DNA from: Mycolicibacterium tokaiense | GTDB taxonomy: Bacteria; Actinomycetota; Actinomycetes; Mycobacteriales; Mycobacteriaceae | DNA length: 64,000 nt | NCBI RefSeq assembly: GCF_010725885.1 | Contig: NZ_AP022600.1 | Span: 1,116,001 to 1,180,000, forward strand | Reading direction: 5' to 3' | Part shown: one piece after another, positions 47,894-57,627 of the stretch | Layout: every line of letters starts with the position of its first letter | Numbering within the stretch: position 1 is the stretch's first letter | The notes under the pieces: generated by a model | Told to the model about the DNA's origin: nothing | Seen by the model: the letters and a program-made list of their open reading frames with translations, nothing else | Databases searched by the model: none | Made by a program: the position numbers and the translations under genes

Positions 47894-48846
47894 TGTGGCG
47901 GTCCTTGCGGACTGGCCAGCACGGTCAAACCCGCGACCCGCCACTGATCGTCGACCTTCTCGAAGTCCACCCGCACCGTCGCGGTGATGAACCGCTGGTC
48001 CGGCGGCACCCCGCGCTGACCCTGCAACGCCAGCAGCATGGTGCCGCGGTCGGCGGTGTTGGTCAGGACTGCGCTGTTGGCGGTCCAGTACTCGTTGGCC
48101 GTCGCACCCGATGCGGTGATGGCGTCCTGCTGCGCCGTCAGTTGATCGCGGTAGCCGTCGGTGACCAATCCGGCGGCGCGTTCGAAATCCTGTGCCAGGG
48201 TGGGAACGTCGTAGCTGAGCATGCCTTCGACCAGCTTGGGCCCTTGCACTGCCAGCTGTTCGCGGGCCTGGGCCGCCCGCAGATCCGACTGGTACACCAC
48301 GAGATATCCCGCTGCCACCGCAGCCAAAGCCAGCACCATCGCGGCGCACACCGCCGCCCCGGCCCGCCGGACGGCCCGGGGCGGACGGTGGACCGTGCGG
48401 TGCACCTCGGTGTGGGCCAACAGGTCGGCCCAGGTGCGGCGGCGCGAATCCCACAGCGGCCACAGCCATCCCACGAACACCGCCGCGGTGTCCAGCAGGT
48501 GGGCCAGATCGCGCAGCAACAGCCGCCAGGGACCCGCCGGCACCCCGTCGCGGCGGACCACCCGAATGCCCAGCGCCGCCCGGCCCAGCGTCCAGCCGGT
48601 CACCGCGGGCAGCAGCAGACGGTTGACCACCACCGCGAGCAACGTCAGTCCGGCAGCAACCACACACACCCACCACAGGGGGCTGCGCTGAGCGGTGGTC
48701 CAGGCCACCAGCACCAGCGTCGTGACGGTCAGGAGACCGATCACCACGTCGATGACGAACGCGCCGGCGCGCGCCGCCCACCCGGCCCGGATGACCGCCG
48801 GGGCGGTATCGGTGTCCGTGGTCTGATCGTCGAGCACCGCGGTCAC
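47890..48846 (-). CDS. mam1B: Mce-associated RDD-domain membrane protein Mam1B
   Basis: This 318-residue protein is a fusion. The N-terminal RDD domain has three membrane helices with the RAGAFVIDVVIGLL motif and a later RRRTWADLLAHTEV. A further helix near residue 145 leads into a C-terminal Mam-like extracytoplasmic domain with DVPTLAQDFERAAGLVTDGY and a VRVDFEKVDDQW strand. It matches Rv0176. It overlaps both neighbours by four bases, showing tight coupling within the operon. The RDD part probably contributes membrane assembly of the Mce1 complex. Confidence 0.88.
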   Translation of the reverse strand: MTAVLDDQTTDTDTAPAVIRAGWAARAGAFVIDVVIGLLTVTTLVLVAWTTAQRSPLWWVCVVAAGLTLLAVVVNRLLLPAVTGWTLGRAALGIRVVRRDGVPAGPWRLLLRDLAHLLDTAAVFVGWLWPLWDSRRRTWADLLAHTEVHRTVHRPPRAVRRAGAAVCAAMVLALAAVAAGYLVVYQSDLRAAQAREQLAVQGPKLVEGMLSYDVPTLAQDFERAAGLVTDGYRDQLTAQQDAITASGATANEYWTANSAVLTNTADRGTMLLALQGQRGVPPDQRFITATVRVDFEKVDDQWRVAGLTVLASPQGPPQ

Positions 48847-49475
48847 GTGGTCACCTGGTCGAGGCGGGCGATCTTGTAGGTGCCTTCGTCCTGGGCCATC
48901 TGCACCCGCAGCCGGTATCCGGTTTCCTGTTGCTGTACTTCGGTGTTGGTGAGCTTCACCCGCAGCGCCACCAGGACATCCATCGAGCCGTCGTCGTTGT
49001 GGCGCTCCACGGCAGCTTCCATGTCGGTGACCTCCACCTGCGCGTTGGCAGCCTGATACGCCTCGACCAGCACCCCGCTGTAGAGCGTGGCCTGGGTCTG
49101 GTAGTCGCCGGTGGCACAGTCGAGGATCTTCTGCTGGCTCTCCGCCATGGCCGCGGTGTCGGGGGCCTGGGTGGCCGCCACACAGTCCTTGGCGGCGGCC
49201 GTCGCCGCGGCCTCGTCGCGGGCCAGTACGCCGGCGTCGCGATTGGACTGCCCTACGAAGTATCCGGCGGTGGCCACCAGCGCCGCCGTCACCACCAGCG
49301 CGGCGCACACGCCGACGAACCAGCTCCGGCTGGACAGTCGCGTCGCCTGCGGTGTGCCGGCCACGTCGCCGCCGGGAACGTCGGTGTCGGAAACGTCGCT
49401 GTGGGCAACGTCGTCATCGGGGACGTCGGGAACGTCGTCGGGATTCAGCCGGCCGGTGCCAGCATCTCCTTCCAT
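48843..49475 (-). CDS. mam1A: Mce-associated membrane protein Mam1A
   Basis: This 210-residue protein has an unusually Asp-rich cytoplasmic N-terminus (PDDVPDVPDDDVAHSDVSD-type repeats, residues 12-40), one membrane helix (about 52-75), and a Mam domain with two Cys (KDCVAATQ and KILDCATGDY) that may form a disulfide. It matches Rv0175. The ATG lies inside the mce1F 3' end (31-base overlap), so translation is likely coupled. Confidence 0.88.
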   Translation of the reverse strand: MEGDAGTGRLNPDDVPDVPDDDVAHSDVSDTDVPGGDVAGTPQATRLSSRSWFVGVCAALVVTAALVATAGYFVGQSNRDAGVLARDEAAATAAAKDCVAATQAPDTAAMAESQQKILDCATGDYQTQATLYSGVLVEAYQAANAQVEVTDMEAAVERHNDDGSMDVLVALRVKLTNTEVQQQETGYRLRVQMAQDEGTYKIARLDQVTT

Positions 49476-50992
49476 CCCTCTTCTCCTGTGTTCGTCGAAC
49501 TGCTCACGGAGTACTTCACCCCGTCGGGACCCACCACCTCACCCGCCTGTGGGTTGTAGATCATGCCGTTGGGTGCCGGAGTGTAGATGCACGGGTTGGG
49601 TTGCTGTCCGCTGCACTGCACGGTACCGCTGCCGGGTGGGCTCAGCGGATCACTGGTGATCGGCGCCGGTGGCGGCAGCATGTCGGCGGGCAGCGGGTTC
49701 ATCCCGTTGTTGATCGTCGGCGCCGGGATCACCCGCCCGGGGTTGACCGGCTGGTCGCACCGCGCGCCCGGCGCGGGGCAGTTCAACAGCTGGTTGGGAT
49801 CGCCGTACCACGGGTTGTTGCCCAGCGGCACGTACGGTTCCTCGCTGCGGCATTCCCGCGGGGTGGCGGCCGTCTTGCCCGGCACATCCGCGCACGGATA
49901 GTTGCGGGCACCGCGGACCACGTTGGCCGGGGTGTCCTTCGGGATCTTGCAGTACATCCCACTCGGCAGCGGGGCGGTGGTGGTGTCGGCGGGCGAGCGC
50001 CACTGCGAGGCAGGCAGGAAGCCGGTGAGGCACGGCGGCGGTTGGTTGATGGTGAGGCTGAAGTTCAACGCCGCGGCATTCTTGAACGGCGCGGCCACGG
50101 CCTGGGCCACCGAGGCCCCCTGCGGCAGGATGACCAGTGTCTGCTCCAGGCCCTTGTTGTACCGCTTGAGCATGTCGAACACGATCGAGAGGTTGGCCAG
50201 CGTCTGAGGAAGTGCTTCACGCACTTCCCCGAACACCCCCGCCACCGCGTCGGCGGTGGGGCCGGCTTTGGCCAGGCCGCTGCGCACGGCCTGGTCCTGC
50301 TGCGCGGTCTGGGCGGCGAGGCTGTTGAGGTTGGCCGACCAGCGCCGGATGGCGTCGCCGGAATTGACCTGGCTGTCCAGGATCGGCGCCGAGTTGTCGA
50401 TGATGTCGTTGATGTCGCCGATGTTGGTGTCGAAGTCGGTGACGATGGCCTGGGTTCCGTCCACCAGGCGTTGCAGCGCCGGTCCCAGACCTCCGACGGC
50501 CAGGGCGGTCTCGTCGAGCAGTCCCGAGATCTTCTCCTTGGGCAGTGCGGCCAGGCCCCGGTCGGCGGCGTCGAGCGCGGGACCGATCTCCCGTGGCACG
50601 GAGCCATCGGTGATGGTCTGGCCGGGCGAGAGGTACTGCCCGGACGTGCTGTCCGACACCAGATCCAGGTACTGCTCGCCGATCGCCGACACCGAGTGCA
50701 CGTTGGCCGAGGCGTCCACCGGGATCTTGTACCGGTCCTCGATGCTCATCGTGGCCCGTGCACCCGACTCGGTGGGCTCCACCTCGGTCACCTTGCCGAT
50801 GGTGATACCGCGGTAGGTGACGTTGGCGGTGCGGTACAGCCCGCCCGAGGCGGGCAGGTCCGCGTGCAGGGTGTACTGCCCCACCCCGGCCAGGCTGGGC
50901 AGCCGCAGGTAGTACCAGCCCAGCGCGGTCAGCGCGATCACCGTCAGCACGGTGAACAACGCCAACTGAATTCGGATGAAGCGGGTCAGCAT
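49445..50992 (-). CDS. mce1F: Mce1F substrate-binding/channel subunit
   Basis: This 515-residue MCE protein is the same length as Rv0174. An N-terminal membrane helix (about 5-25) anchors it. The MCE domain (about 38-118) has DLPASGGLYRTANVTYRGI and GEQYLDLVSD. A long helical region that forms part of the hexameric tunnel is followed by a Pro/Asn-rich C-terminus with paired cysteines. With Mce1A-E it forms the periplasmic conduit for fatty acids. The gene is 3 bases from mce1E and overlaps mam1A. Confidence 0.95.
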   Translation of the reverse strand: MLTRFIRIQLALFTVLTVIALTALGWYYLRLPSLAGVGQYTLHADLPASGGLYRTANVTYRGITIGKVTEVEPTESGARATMSIEDRYKIPVDASANVHSVSAIGEQYLDLVSDSTSGQYLSPGQTITDGSVPREIGPALDAADRGLAALPKEKISGLLDETALAVGGLGPALQRLVDGTQAIVTDFDTNIGDINDIIDNSAPILDSQVNSGDAIRRWSANLNSLAAQTAQQDQAVRSGLAKAGPTADAVAGVFGEVREALPQTLANLSIVFDMLKRYNKGLEQTLVILPQGASVAQAVAAPFKNAAALNFSLTINQPPPCLTGFLPASQWRSPADTTTAPLPSGMYCKIPKDTPANVVRGARNYPCADVPGKTAATPRECRSEEPYVPLGNNPWYGDPNQLLNCPAPGARCDQPVNPGRVIPAPTINNGMNPLPADMLPPPAPITSDPLSPPGSGTVQCSGQQPNPCIYTPAPNGMIYNPQAGEVVGPDGVKYSVSSSTNTGEEGWKEMLAPAG

Positions 50993-50995
50993 CGC

Positions 50996-52153
50996 CTATT
51001 CACCTCGCTCCACCAACGGACCGCCGGGCACCGAATTGGGGCTCGGGGTGTAGCGCACGTCCGGGATCATCTGGTTGACGTCGCGACCCCACGCCTGTTC
51101 CAGCGCGCGCAGCGCCCCGGAGAACCCGGTGCCGGTCAGGAACGCGTTGTCCAGCGTGCTCAGCGTCAGGTCGAACGTCGCCGAGGTGTTGATGTAGTCA
51201 CCACGCACCACCTTCGGCACGTTGTCGATGGCGAACGGTGCGGTGAGGATCAACTTCAGGGCGCCGATCAGGTACGGCGAGGCCCGGCCGAGCTGCTTGA
51301 GCGGCCGTTGCAGCAACTGCAGGTTGGTCTCCAGGTCGCCGCGCGCGGCCGAGAGGTACTGGTCGGTGGCTGCGCTGAAGCGGCCCAGCGCCGTCACCGC
51401 GTCGGCGAACACATCGCGCTGGTCGGCGAAATACTTGATCAGCGGCGGAAACTCGGTGAGCACCCGGTCCAGAGTGTCGTTGCGGGCCGCCACGATGGAC
51501 AGCAACTCGTTGGTGGTGTCGATGGCCCGGGTCAGATCTTCGCGCTGGGCGTTGAGCTGTTCGGTGAACACGTCGAGCTTGCCGAGGAACGCGCGGACCT
51601 GTTCGGCGTTGCCGTCGAGGATGTTGTTGACCTCGGTCTGGATCACCTCCAGGTTGGGGATGCCGCCGCCGTTGAGCACCGTGGCAATGCTGGCCAGGGT
51701 GCGTTCGGTGGTGGGATAGGCCGAGCTGTCGGCCAGCGGGATCGTATCGCCGTTGCGCAGCGGTTGCGCTGACGGATCCTGCTGCGGCGCTGCGAGTTCG
51801 ACGTGCTGGGTGCCCAGCAGGCTGGTCTGGCCGATGCGCGCCGTGGCGTTCTCGGGCAGTTGCACATTGCCGTCGATATCCAGGGTCAGCGTGGCCACCC
51901 AATTGACCAGTTCGATCTTGCGCACCGACCCGACGAAGACGTCGGCCACCCGCACCCGGCTGTTGACGTTGAGCGCCAGGGTGTCCGGCATCTGGACGTA
52001 CACCGTCATGGTGTCACCGCTGGTGCCGGGGCCACCGGGCAGCGGCACGTTGGCCACGCCCTTCCACCCGCAGGAGGCCAGCACCATCGCGACGACGGCC
52101 AGCACCAGGGTGCGCCAGGTGGCTACGCGGGTGAACCGCAGGATGCGCGTCAC
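50996..52153 (-). CDS. mce1E: Mce1E (LprK) lipoprotein subunit
   Basis: This 385-residue MCE subunit has a lipoprotein signal: MVLASC places the lipidated Cys at 28, as expected for the E subunit of mce operons. MCE domain motifs are VNSRVRVADVFVGSV and GTQHVELAAP. The helical needle region runs to about residue 330, and the C-terminus is shorter than in the other subunits. The GTG start overlaps the mce1D stop by four bases. Confidence 0.95.
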   Translation of the reverse strand: MTRILRFTRVATWRTLVLAVVAMVLASCGWKGVANVPLPGGPGTSGDTMTVYVQMPDTLALNVNSRVRVADVFVGSVRKIELVNWVATLTLDIDGNVQLPENATARIGQTSLLGTQHVELAAPQQDPSAQPLRNGDTIPLADSSAYPTTERTLASIATVLNGGGIPNLEVIQTEVNNILDGNAEQVRAFLGKLDVFTEQLNAQREDLTRAIDTTNELLSIVAARNDTLDRVLTEFPPLIKYFADQRDVFADAVTALGRFSAATDQYLSAARGDLETNLQLLQRPLKQLGRASPYLIGALKLILTAPFAIDNVPKVVRGDYINTSATFDLTLSTLDNAFLTGTGFSGALRALEQAWGRDVNQMIPDVRYTPSPNSVPGGPLVERGE

Positions 52154-53766
52154 GGGGCACCCACCTCAGCGGGCAGCGGCGGTCCCGGCGGGGCGGGCGC
52201 CGGTGCTGCAGGCGCCGGTCCCGGAACCTGCTGTGACAGCGGCAGCGGACCGGGAACCACGTCCGGTGCCGGGGGCGGCGGCGGACCGGGCTGCGGATAC
52301 CACGGCGGCGGCAGCGGATTGTTCTGGTCGTAGGCGTTGGGCACCGCACCGCCGCGGGGACCGCCGGGCGGGTAGCTCACCGGGTCGGGCCCACCCATCA
52401 GGGCCGCCAGCGAGTCCGGGGTCAACATGTTCTTGGTGAACTGCTGCACCTGCAGGCCCTGCATGCCGGGTGCCACGATCCAGCCCGGCTCGTGGTTGCC
52501 GTGGCTGAACAGGGTGTCGCGCGACCAGACACCCGGAACGGTGGTGTCCTTGTAACCGGGGGGCGGCTGCAGCCGGGGCTCGGAGTACGCCACGTACTTG
52601 GGCAGCGTTGCCGCCGTGGCGAACTGGTTGACGCCGAACGGCGGGAAGTTGAACTTGATGGCGTCCAAGATCGGTGCGAGGTACTGCGCGCACAGCTCCG
52701 CGGACTCCTGATAGCCGAGCCGGCTGCCGGCCTGGATGGAGCTGCAGATGAACTGCATCGGGTTGGCGAAGCTGGCCACCACCGGGATCGCGGTCAGCGA
52801 GCCGTGGGTGGGCTCGTAGATGTTGACCAGGTTGGCCGCGAGGTTCGGGAAGATGTGCAGCGCGGTCTCGAGCCCGTCGCGGGGCTCGGGCTGCAGGATC
52901 GCATTGGTGGTGTTGGCCAGGTTGTTGATGCTGGTGGACAGCTCGGACCCATTGTCGTTGATGAACTGCTGTGCGGTGGTGAGCAATCCGTCGATATCGC
53001 GCAGGGCGGTCGCCAGTTCCTGGTCGTTGTTGGTGAAGGAGTTGGTGAACTGAGCGAGGTTGTCGTTGAGTTCGACGAATTGCTGATCGCTGCGGTGCAG
53101 GGCGTTGACGAACAACGCCAGGCTCTTGGCAACGGCGAAGAAGTCGCCGCGGCCCTGGTTGAGCGCGGTGATCGACTCCGACAGCGCGTTCAAGGTGGTG
53201 TTGATCTGCTCACCCTTGCCGGCCAGCCCGTCGGCGAAGGACTCGACGACGTCGCCGAACGGGCCCTTGGGCTGTCCGGGGGTGGGGCCCAGTTCCGTGA
53301 CGATGTCGGTGATCTGGTTGCGCAGGTCGTCCCATTCCACCGGAACCTGGGTGCGTTCCATCGGGATCTCGGCGTTGTTCTCGAGCTCGGGGCCGCCGGT
53401 GTAGGCCGGGGACAGCTGGATGGTGCGCGAGGCGACCAGGCTGGGATTCAGGATGGACGCGGTGGCATCGGCAGGCACCTTGTACTTGTTCTCGTAGCTG
53501 AAGGTCACCTTCATCCGGTCGCCGGCGGGCTCGATGCTGTCGATCGACCCCACCCGCACGCCCATGATCTGCACCTTGTCGCCGGGGTAGAGCGCCAGCG
53601 CCTGCGGGAAGTAGGCGGTCACCGTGTTGTAGGTGAGCCTCTTGTACAGCTGCCACCCTGCGACGGCCCCCACCAGTGCAAGCACGAGCACCAGCGCGCC
53701 GATGATCACCGCCGCGCGGGACAGGCGCGGCACTTTCATGTTGCGCACGTTGAAGATCGTCGACAT
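52150..53766 (-). CDS. mce1D: Mce1D subunit
   Basis: This 538-residue MCE protein has a membrane helix at about 20-42 and an MCE domain with ALYPGDKVQIMGVRVGSIDSI and a RTIQLSPAY strand. The helical tunnel segment contains repeated coiled-coil heptads (about 150-300), and the C-terminus of about 90 residues is very Pro/Gly-rich. It lies 2 bases after mce1C and overlaps mce1E. The Pro-rich tail may reach towards the outer membrane; this is inference. Confidence 0.95.
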   Translation of the reverse strand: MSTIFNVRNMKVPRLSRAAVIIGALVLVLALVGAVAGWQLYKRLTYNTVTAYFPQALALYPGDKVQIMGVRVGSIDSIEPAGDRMKVTFSYENKYKVPADATASILNPSLVASRTIQLSPAYTGGPELENNAEIPMERTQVPVEWDDLRNQITDIVTELGPTPGQPKGPFGDVVESFADGLAGKGEQINTTLNALSESITALNQGRGDFFAVAKSLALFVNALHRSDQQFVELNDNLAQFTNSFTNNDQELATALRDIDGLLTTAQQFINDNGSELSTSINNLANTTNAILQPEPRDGLETALHIFPNLAANLVNIYEPTHGSLTAIPVVASFANPMQFICSSIQAGSRLGYQESAELCAQYLAPILDAIKFNFPPFGVNQFATAATLPKYVAYSEPRLQPPPGYKDTTVPGVWSRDTLFSHGNHEPGWIVAPGMQGLQVQQFTKNMLTPDSLAALMGGPDPVSYPPGGPRGGAVPNAYDQNNPLPPPWYPQPGPPPPPAPDVVPGPLPLSQQVPGPAPAAPAPAPPGPPLPAEVGAP

Positions 53767-53768
53767 CG

Positions 53769-55373
53769 CTACCGGTTCCCTACGGCGTCAGGTGTGGTGG
53801 ACGGGATGATGAACGGCGGGTTCCCGGGTAGCGGCGCCACCGAGTTGGGCGAGAGTTGCTGTCCCGGACCGGGTACCGGGGCGGGGCCGGGTCCCACCGG
53901 AGGTACCGGTACGGGCGCGGGGCCGGGTCCCGGCAGCGGGCCGACCGGGACCGTGCGCGCTCCGGGCGGGCCGGGCGCCAACGGCGGGGCAGGAACCCCC
54001 GGCACCGTCGGCACGAGGCCACCGGGCTCGTTGCCCGCGGGCACACCCGGTGCCGGGGGCGGGGCGTCGGGGTTGGGCGCTGAGGTCTGGACGCCCACCG
54101 GCGGACCGTAGTTCGTGCCGTACGGGTTGTCTCCGAACGGGCCGACGGTCAGGTCCGCGCACGGCAGTGGGTTCTCCGGCGACGGAATCCCGTCCGCGGG
54201 TGGGGTGTACGAGCACGGTGACCCCTTGGGCACCGCCGGGCCAGGGAAGTCCGGGGTGCCTTCGAGCACCTGCGGGGCCGGCGGCGGCGCGCCGTTGGGC
54301 TGACGCTGTCCGTTCGGATCCGGGAACTGGAAGGCGGGCAGCCCGGCATTGCGCCAGAACTGCTCGGGATCGATCCCGCGTTTCTTGAACGCGGCGTCGA
54401 TGAAGGGCTGGACCACTTGGCCGGGCAGCAGGTTGATGATGATCACCTTGAAGTACGGCCCCGAGCCGATGGCCTCGGCCAGCGACGCGGTGAACTTGCT
54501 CAGGGTGGACAGTGATTCGGCGAGGTCGAACTTGTGGCGCTCGAGGATGCCGGAGACCGTCTGCAGCTGTTCCAGCACCCTGTTCAGGTTCGGGTTGTCG
54601 TTGATGAACCCCTCGAACTGGCGCGAGACCTGTGACACGTTCTCCAGCAGATAGTTCACCGCCTGGCTGCGCTCGTTGATGGCGGCCAGCAGCGTCCGGG
54701 AGTTCAGCAGCAGCTGGTTGATCTGCTCGCTGCGATCCCCGAGCACGCCGGCCACTTTGTTGGCGTTGGCCAGCAGTTGCTTGAACTGCTCGTCGCGCTT
54801 GCCGATCACGTCGGAGAACCTGGCCACCCCGTCCAGCGCGGCGCTCAGGTGTGGGTACGTCTGGTCGATGGTCTCGCTGAGCACATTCAGCGACTGCTTG
54901 ACCGTCTGGATGTCCCAGCCCCCGGCAGCTTTGGTGACGTCGAAGAACGCGTCGTAAATCTGGTACGGCGTGGTGCTCTGCCCGATCGGCAGCTCACCGG
55001 AGGCCCGCAGCGTCTGGCTGCCGCGCGGCTCGATCTCCAGCACCTTCTTGCCCAGGATGGTGTCGGTGCGGATGGCCAGCCGCGAGTCGGTGCCGATCTG
55101 GTTGCCGCCCAGGGTGAAACCCATCCGGACATGATCGCCGTCGATGGCCAGGCTCTCCACCGTGCCCACGTCGGTGCCCGCGATGCGCACCTTGTCCCCG
55201 GTGTTCAGGCCCCCGGAATCGGTGAACAGTCCGTAGTACGTGGGCTGGGCGAACAGCATCGGCACGCTCGAGAAGCTCTGTCCCACACCGATGATGAGCA
55301 CCAGGATCAGGATGCCCAGGACGCCGCTGCGGATCCGGTTGGATCCTTCGATCGATCTCACTGTGGGGTGCAC
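53769..55373 (-). CDS. mce1C: Mce1C subunit with long Pro-rich tail
   Basis: This 534-residue MCE protein has a membrane helix at about 17-35, an MCE domain (GGLNTGDKVRIAGTDVGTVE, GKKVLEIEPRGS) and a helical region to about residue 330. The C-terminus of nearly 180 residues is dominated by Pro, Gly and Ala, with repeating GPGPAPVP-like units. The start is a GTG overlapping the mce1B 3' end by 16 bases. The low-complexity tail is the most repetitive coding stretch in the operon. Confidence 0.95.
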   Translation of the reverse strand: MHPTVRSIEGSNRIRSGVLGILILVLIIGVGQSFSSVPMLFAQPTYYGLFTDSGGLNTGDKVRIAGTDVGTVESLAIDGDHVRMGFTLGGNQIGTDSRLAIRTDTILGKKVLEIEPRGSQTLRASGELPIGQSTTPYQIYDAFFDVTKAAGGWDIQTVKQSLNVLSETIDQTYPHLSAALDGVARFSDVIGKRDEQFKQLLANANKVAGVLGDRSEQINQLLLNSRTLLAAINERSQAVNYLLENVSQVSRQFEGFINDNPNLNRVLEQLQTVSGILERHKFDLAESLSTLSKFTASLAEAIGSGPYFKVIIINLLPGQVVQPFIDAAFKKRGIDPEQFWRNAGLPAFQFPDPNGQRQPNGAPPPAPQVLEGTPDFPGPAVPKGSPCSYTPPADGIPSPENPLPCADLTVGPFGDNPYGTNYGPPVGVQTSAPNPDAPPPAPGVPAGNEPGGLVPTVPGVPAPPLAPGPPGARTVPVGPLPGPGPAPVPVPPVGPGPAPVPGPGQQLSPNSVAPLPGNPPFIIPSTTPDAVGNR

Positions 55374-56398
55374 CTACCCGTCGGCTGGGTGAACACCTTG
55401 ACCGTGCGGACCGGGCCGCCGGGCTGCAGACCGTTCAGTTTGAGGTTCAGGTCGCACAGATAGAAGTTGAAGAAGTCACCGTAGACACCACCGGCGCGGC
55501 CGATGATCTTCAGTGCGTTGGGCACCTTGGACAGCGTGTCCTCCACCTGGGCCTGCTCGTCGATCAGCGGCTGCTGGATGGTCTCGAGGTGCCCGATGGT
55601 GTCTTTGAGCACCGGCCGGTTGTCGGCCAGCAGATCACCCAGTGTGCCTGCGGCATTGCTGATGTCGGCCACCGACTGGCCCAGTGGGTCGGCGCGGTTC
55701 TTCAGGCCGGTGATCAGCACTTCGAAGTCGTTGACCGTCTGGTCGAACTCCTTCTGGTGCTTGACGGTGGTGTCCAGGACGGTGTTGAGGTTGGTGATCA
55801 CCTCACCGATGGCCTGGTCGCGGTCGGCCAGCGCGTTGGTCAGTTGTGCGGTCTGGTCCAGGATGTCGTTGATGGTGCCGCCCTGACCCTGGAACACGGT
55901 GATGATGGACTGGGCGATGTTGTTCACCTTGTCGGGGTCCAGCGCGCGGAACAGCGGCTTGAAGCCGCCGATCAGCGCATCGAGATCCAGCGCGGGAGTG
56001 GTGCGGGCCAACGGGATGAACCCACCCGGAGGCAGCACCCGGTCCGCGCCCTCCCCCTGGCCGCGTTGCAGTTCGAGGTAGCGGTTGCCGATCAGGTCCT
56101 GATAGCGGATCTGGGCGGTGGTGGACTGGTACAGCGGCAGCGTGCGGTCCACGTCGAAGTCGACCCGCACGCGCTGGCCGCCGTCGATCAACTGCACCTT
56201 CGACACCTTGCCCACCTCGACACCCGAGGCGCGGACGAACTGCCCGGCGCGAAGACCGCTGGCATTGGAGAACTCTGCGGAGTATCCGGAGGTCCGGTCG
56301 AAGCGGATCTGCCCGAAGACGATGATGATGACGGCGGTGAACATCAGCAGCACCAGAGAGAAGGCGCCGAGTTTGATCGCGGTTCCGGTGGTTCTCAT
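55358..56398 (-). CDS. mce1B: Mce1B subunit
   Basis: This 346-residue MCE protein, the same length as Rv0170, lacks the Pro-rich tail of Mce1C/D. The membrane helix is about 11-33 (AFSLVLLMFTAVIIIVFGQI). The MCE domain has LRAGQFVRASGVEVGKV and YQDLIGNRYLELQRG, followed by the helical needle and a C-terminal part with paired Cys (LCDLNL and GRCTPQ). The ATG overlaps the mce1A stop (ATGA); the open frame upstream was not used. Confidence 0.95.
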   Translation of the reverse strand: MRTTGTAIKLGAFSLVLLMFTAVIIIVFGQIRFDRTSGYSAEFSNASGLRAGQFVRASGVEVGKVSKVQLIDGGQRVRVDFDVDRTLPLYQSTTAQIRYQDLIGNRYLELQRGQGEGADRVLPPGGFIPLARTTPALDLDALIGGFKPLFRALDPDKVNNIAQSIITVFQGQGGTINDILDQTAQLTNALADRDQAIGEVITNLNTVLDTTVKHQKEFDQTVNDFEVLITGLKNRADPLGQSVADISNAAGTLGDLLADNRPVLKDTIGHLETIQQPLIDEQAQVEDTLSKVPNALKIIGRAGGVYGDFFNFYLCDLNLKLNGLQPGGPVRTVKVFTQPTGRCTPQ

Positions 56399-57624
56399 GG
56401 GTTGATCGTGTTCTCCCCGACTTGGCGACCCCAGACGTACTCGGTGAGGATCGGCTGGCCCAGTTCGAAGTGGTTGTACGGCGCGATCGAGGCACCGGTG
56501 TCCATCACCAGATACGGTGCGGGCCACAGCTCACGGGTGATCTCCTGCCAGCACCCGGGTGCGCCGCCGGGGCCGCCCTTGGCGTTCACCCGCGGCAGGT
56601 TGTCCGGGTACACATACGGGTTCTCGGCACCCAGGAACGTGGTGTTCGTGTTCAGCGAATAGCCGTTTCCACCAAGGGAGGCAGCCACTTTGGGCGCGAC
56701 GGTGGCGTAGTTGCGGATGGTGCAGAAGATTGCCGGGCTGTATTCGTCCAGGGTCCTGGAGGTGGTCACCAGGTCTGCTGCGCCTCGCACCAGGAACGGC
56801 CCGCCGCGTTCGAACACGTCGGCCCCGGTGTTGCCGAAACCCACGGCCGCCAGCAGGGCGGCGTCCAGGTCACCCTGGCGCTCGTTGAGCGTGCGGGCCG
56901 TGATCACCGCGTTGTCCAGGGCGTCGAAGAGATCGGGGGCCGCAGAGGTGTACACCTCACCCAAGTCCGCCAATCTCTGCACGTCGTAACGGATCTGCGG
57001 CATACGGGGGTTGATGTCGTCGAGGATCGAGTTGCCGCGGACCAGCGACTCGCCGAACTTGTCACCAAGGCCGGTCAGGGCCTCGGCGGTGGCCGACAGC
57101 GTGAGGTTCAGCTTGACCGGGTCCACCTGTTCGGAGATCGAGGTGATGGTCTCGAACAACGTGTTGAACTCTGTGGTCACATTGGAGACGTCGATGACAT
57201 CGGCGGAGGTGATCCGCGCGGCGACGGGGTCATCCGGAGAGGTGAAGGAGACGTACTTGTTGCCGAACACCGTGGTGGCCTGGATGTTGGCGTTGACGTT
57301 GGCCGGTATCAGGTCGATGTAGCGCGGGTCGACGTCGAGGGTCAGCTGCGCTTTGGTGGTGCCGTCGGAGTCCAGCGGCGCCACCTTCGCCACCCGGCCG
57401 ATCTCGACCCCGTTGTAAGTCACCTTCGAACCGGGGTCCATCACCAGGCCGGCGCGGCTGGAGACCAGGGTGAGTTTGGTGTTGTCGGCGAAGCCGCCGC
57501 GGAACTGGATGTAGACCAGCGTGGCCACCACCAGGACGACAACCAGGAGCACCGCGCCCGCCAGCTTGTAAGGCGGCGTGCGCTGGGTGTTGGGTGGCGA
57601 GGTGACCTGCCCGGGTGCGGTCAT
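56395..57624 (-). CDS. mce1A: Mce1A subunit
   Basis: This 409-residue MCE protein has a membrane helix at about 21-40, an MCE domain (LVMDPGSKVTYNGVEIGRV, NKYVSFTSP) and a helical tunnel region to about residue 290. The C-terminus resembles Mce1A but is about 45 residues shorter than the 454-residue M. tuberculosis protein, which lacks here its extra tail. It lies 3 bases downstream of yrbE1B. Mce1A gave the family its mammalian-cell-entry name; the complex imports fatty acids. Confidence 0.95.
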   Translation of the reverse strand: MTAPGQVTSPPNTQRTPPYKLAGAVLLVVVLVVATLVYIQFRGGFADNTKLTLVSSRAGLVMDPGSKVTYNGVEIGRVAKVAPLDSDGTTKAQLTLDVDPRYIDLIPANVNANIQATTVFGNKYVSFTSPDDPVAARITSADVIDVSNVTTEFNTLFETITSISEQVDPVKLNLTLSATAEALTGLGDKFGESLVRGNSILDDINPRMPQIRYDVQRLADLGEVYTSAAPDLFDALDNAVITARTLNERQGDLDAALLAAVGFGNTGADVFERGGPFLVRGAADLVTTSRTLDEYSPAIFCTIRNYATVAPKVAASLGGNGYSLNTNTTFLGAENPYVYPDNLPRVNAKGGPGGAPGCWQEITRELWPAPYLVMDTGASIAPYNHFELGQPILTEYVWGRQVGENTINP

Positions 57625-57627
57625 CGG

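Noticed and set aside
53780..54300. CRISPR-like or tandem repeat array in the mce1C tail
   Set aside because: The repetition comes from Pro/Gly/Ala codons in the coding frame; units vary in length and there are no spacers.
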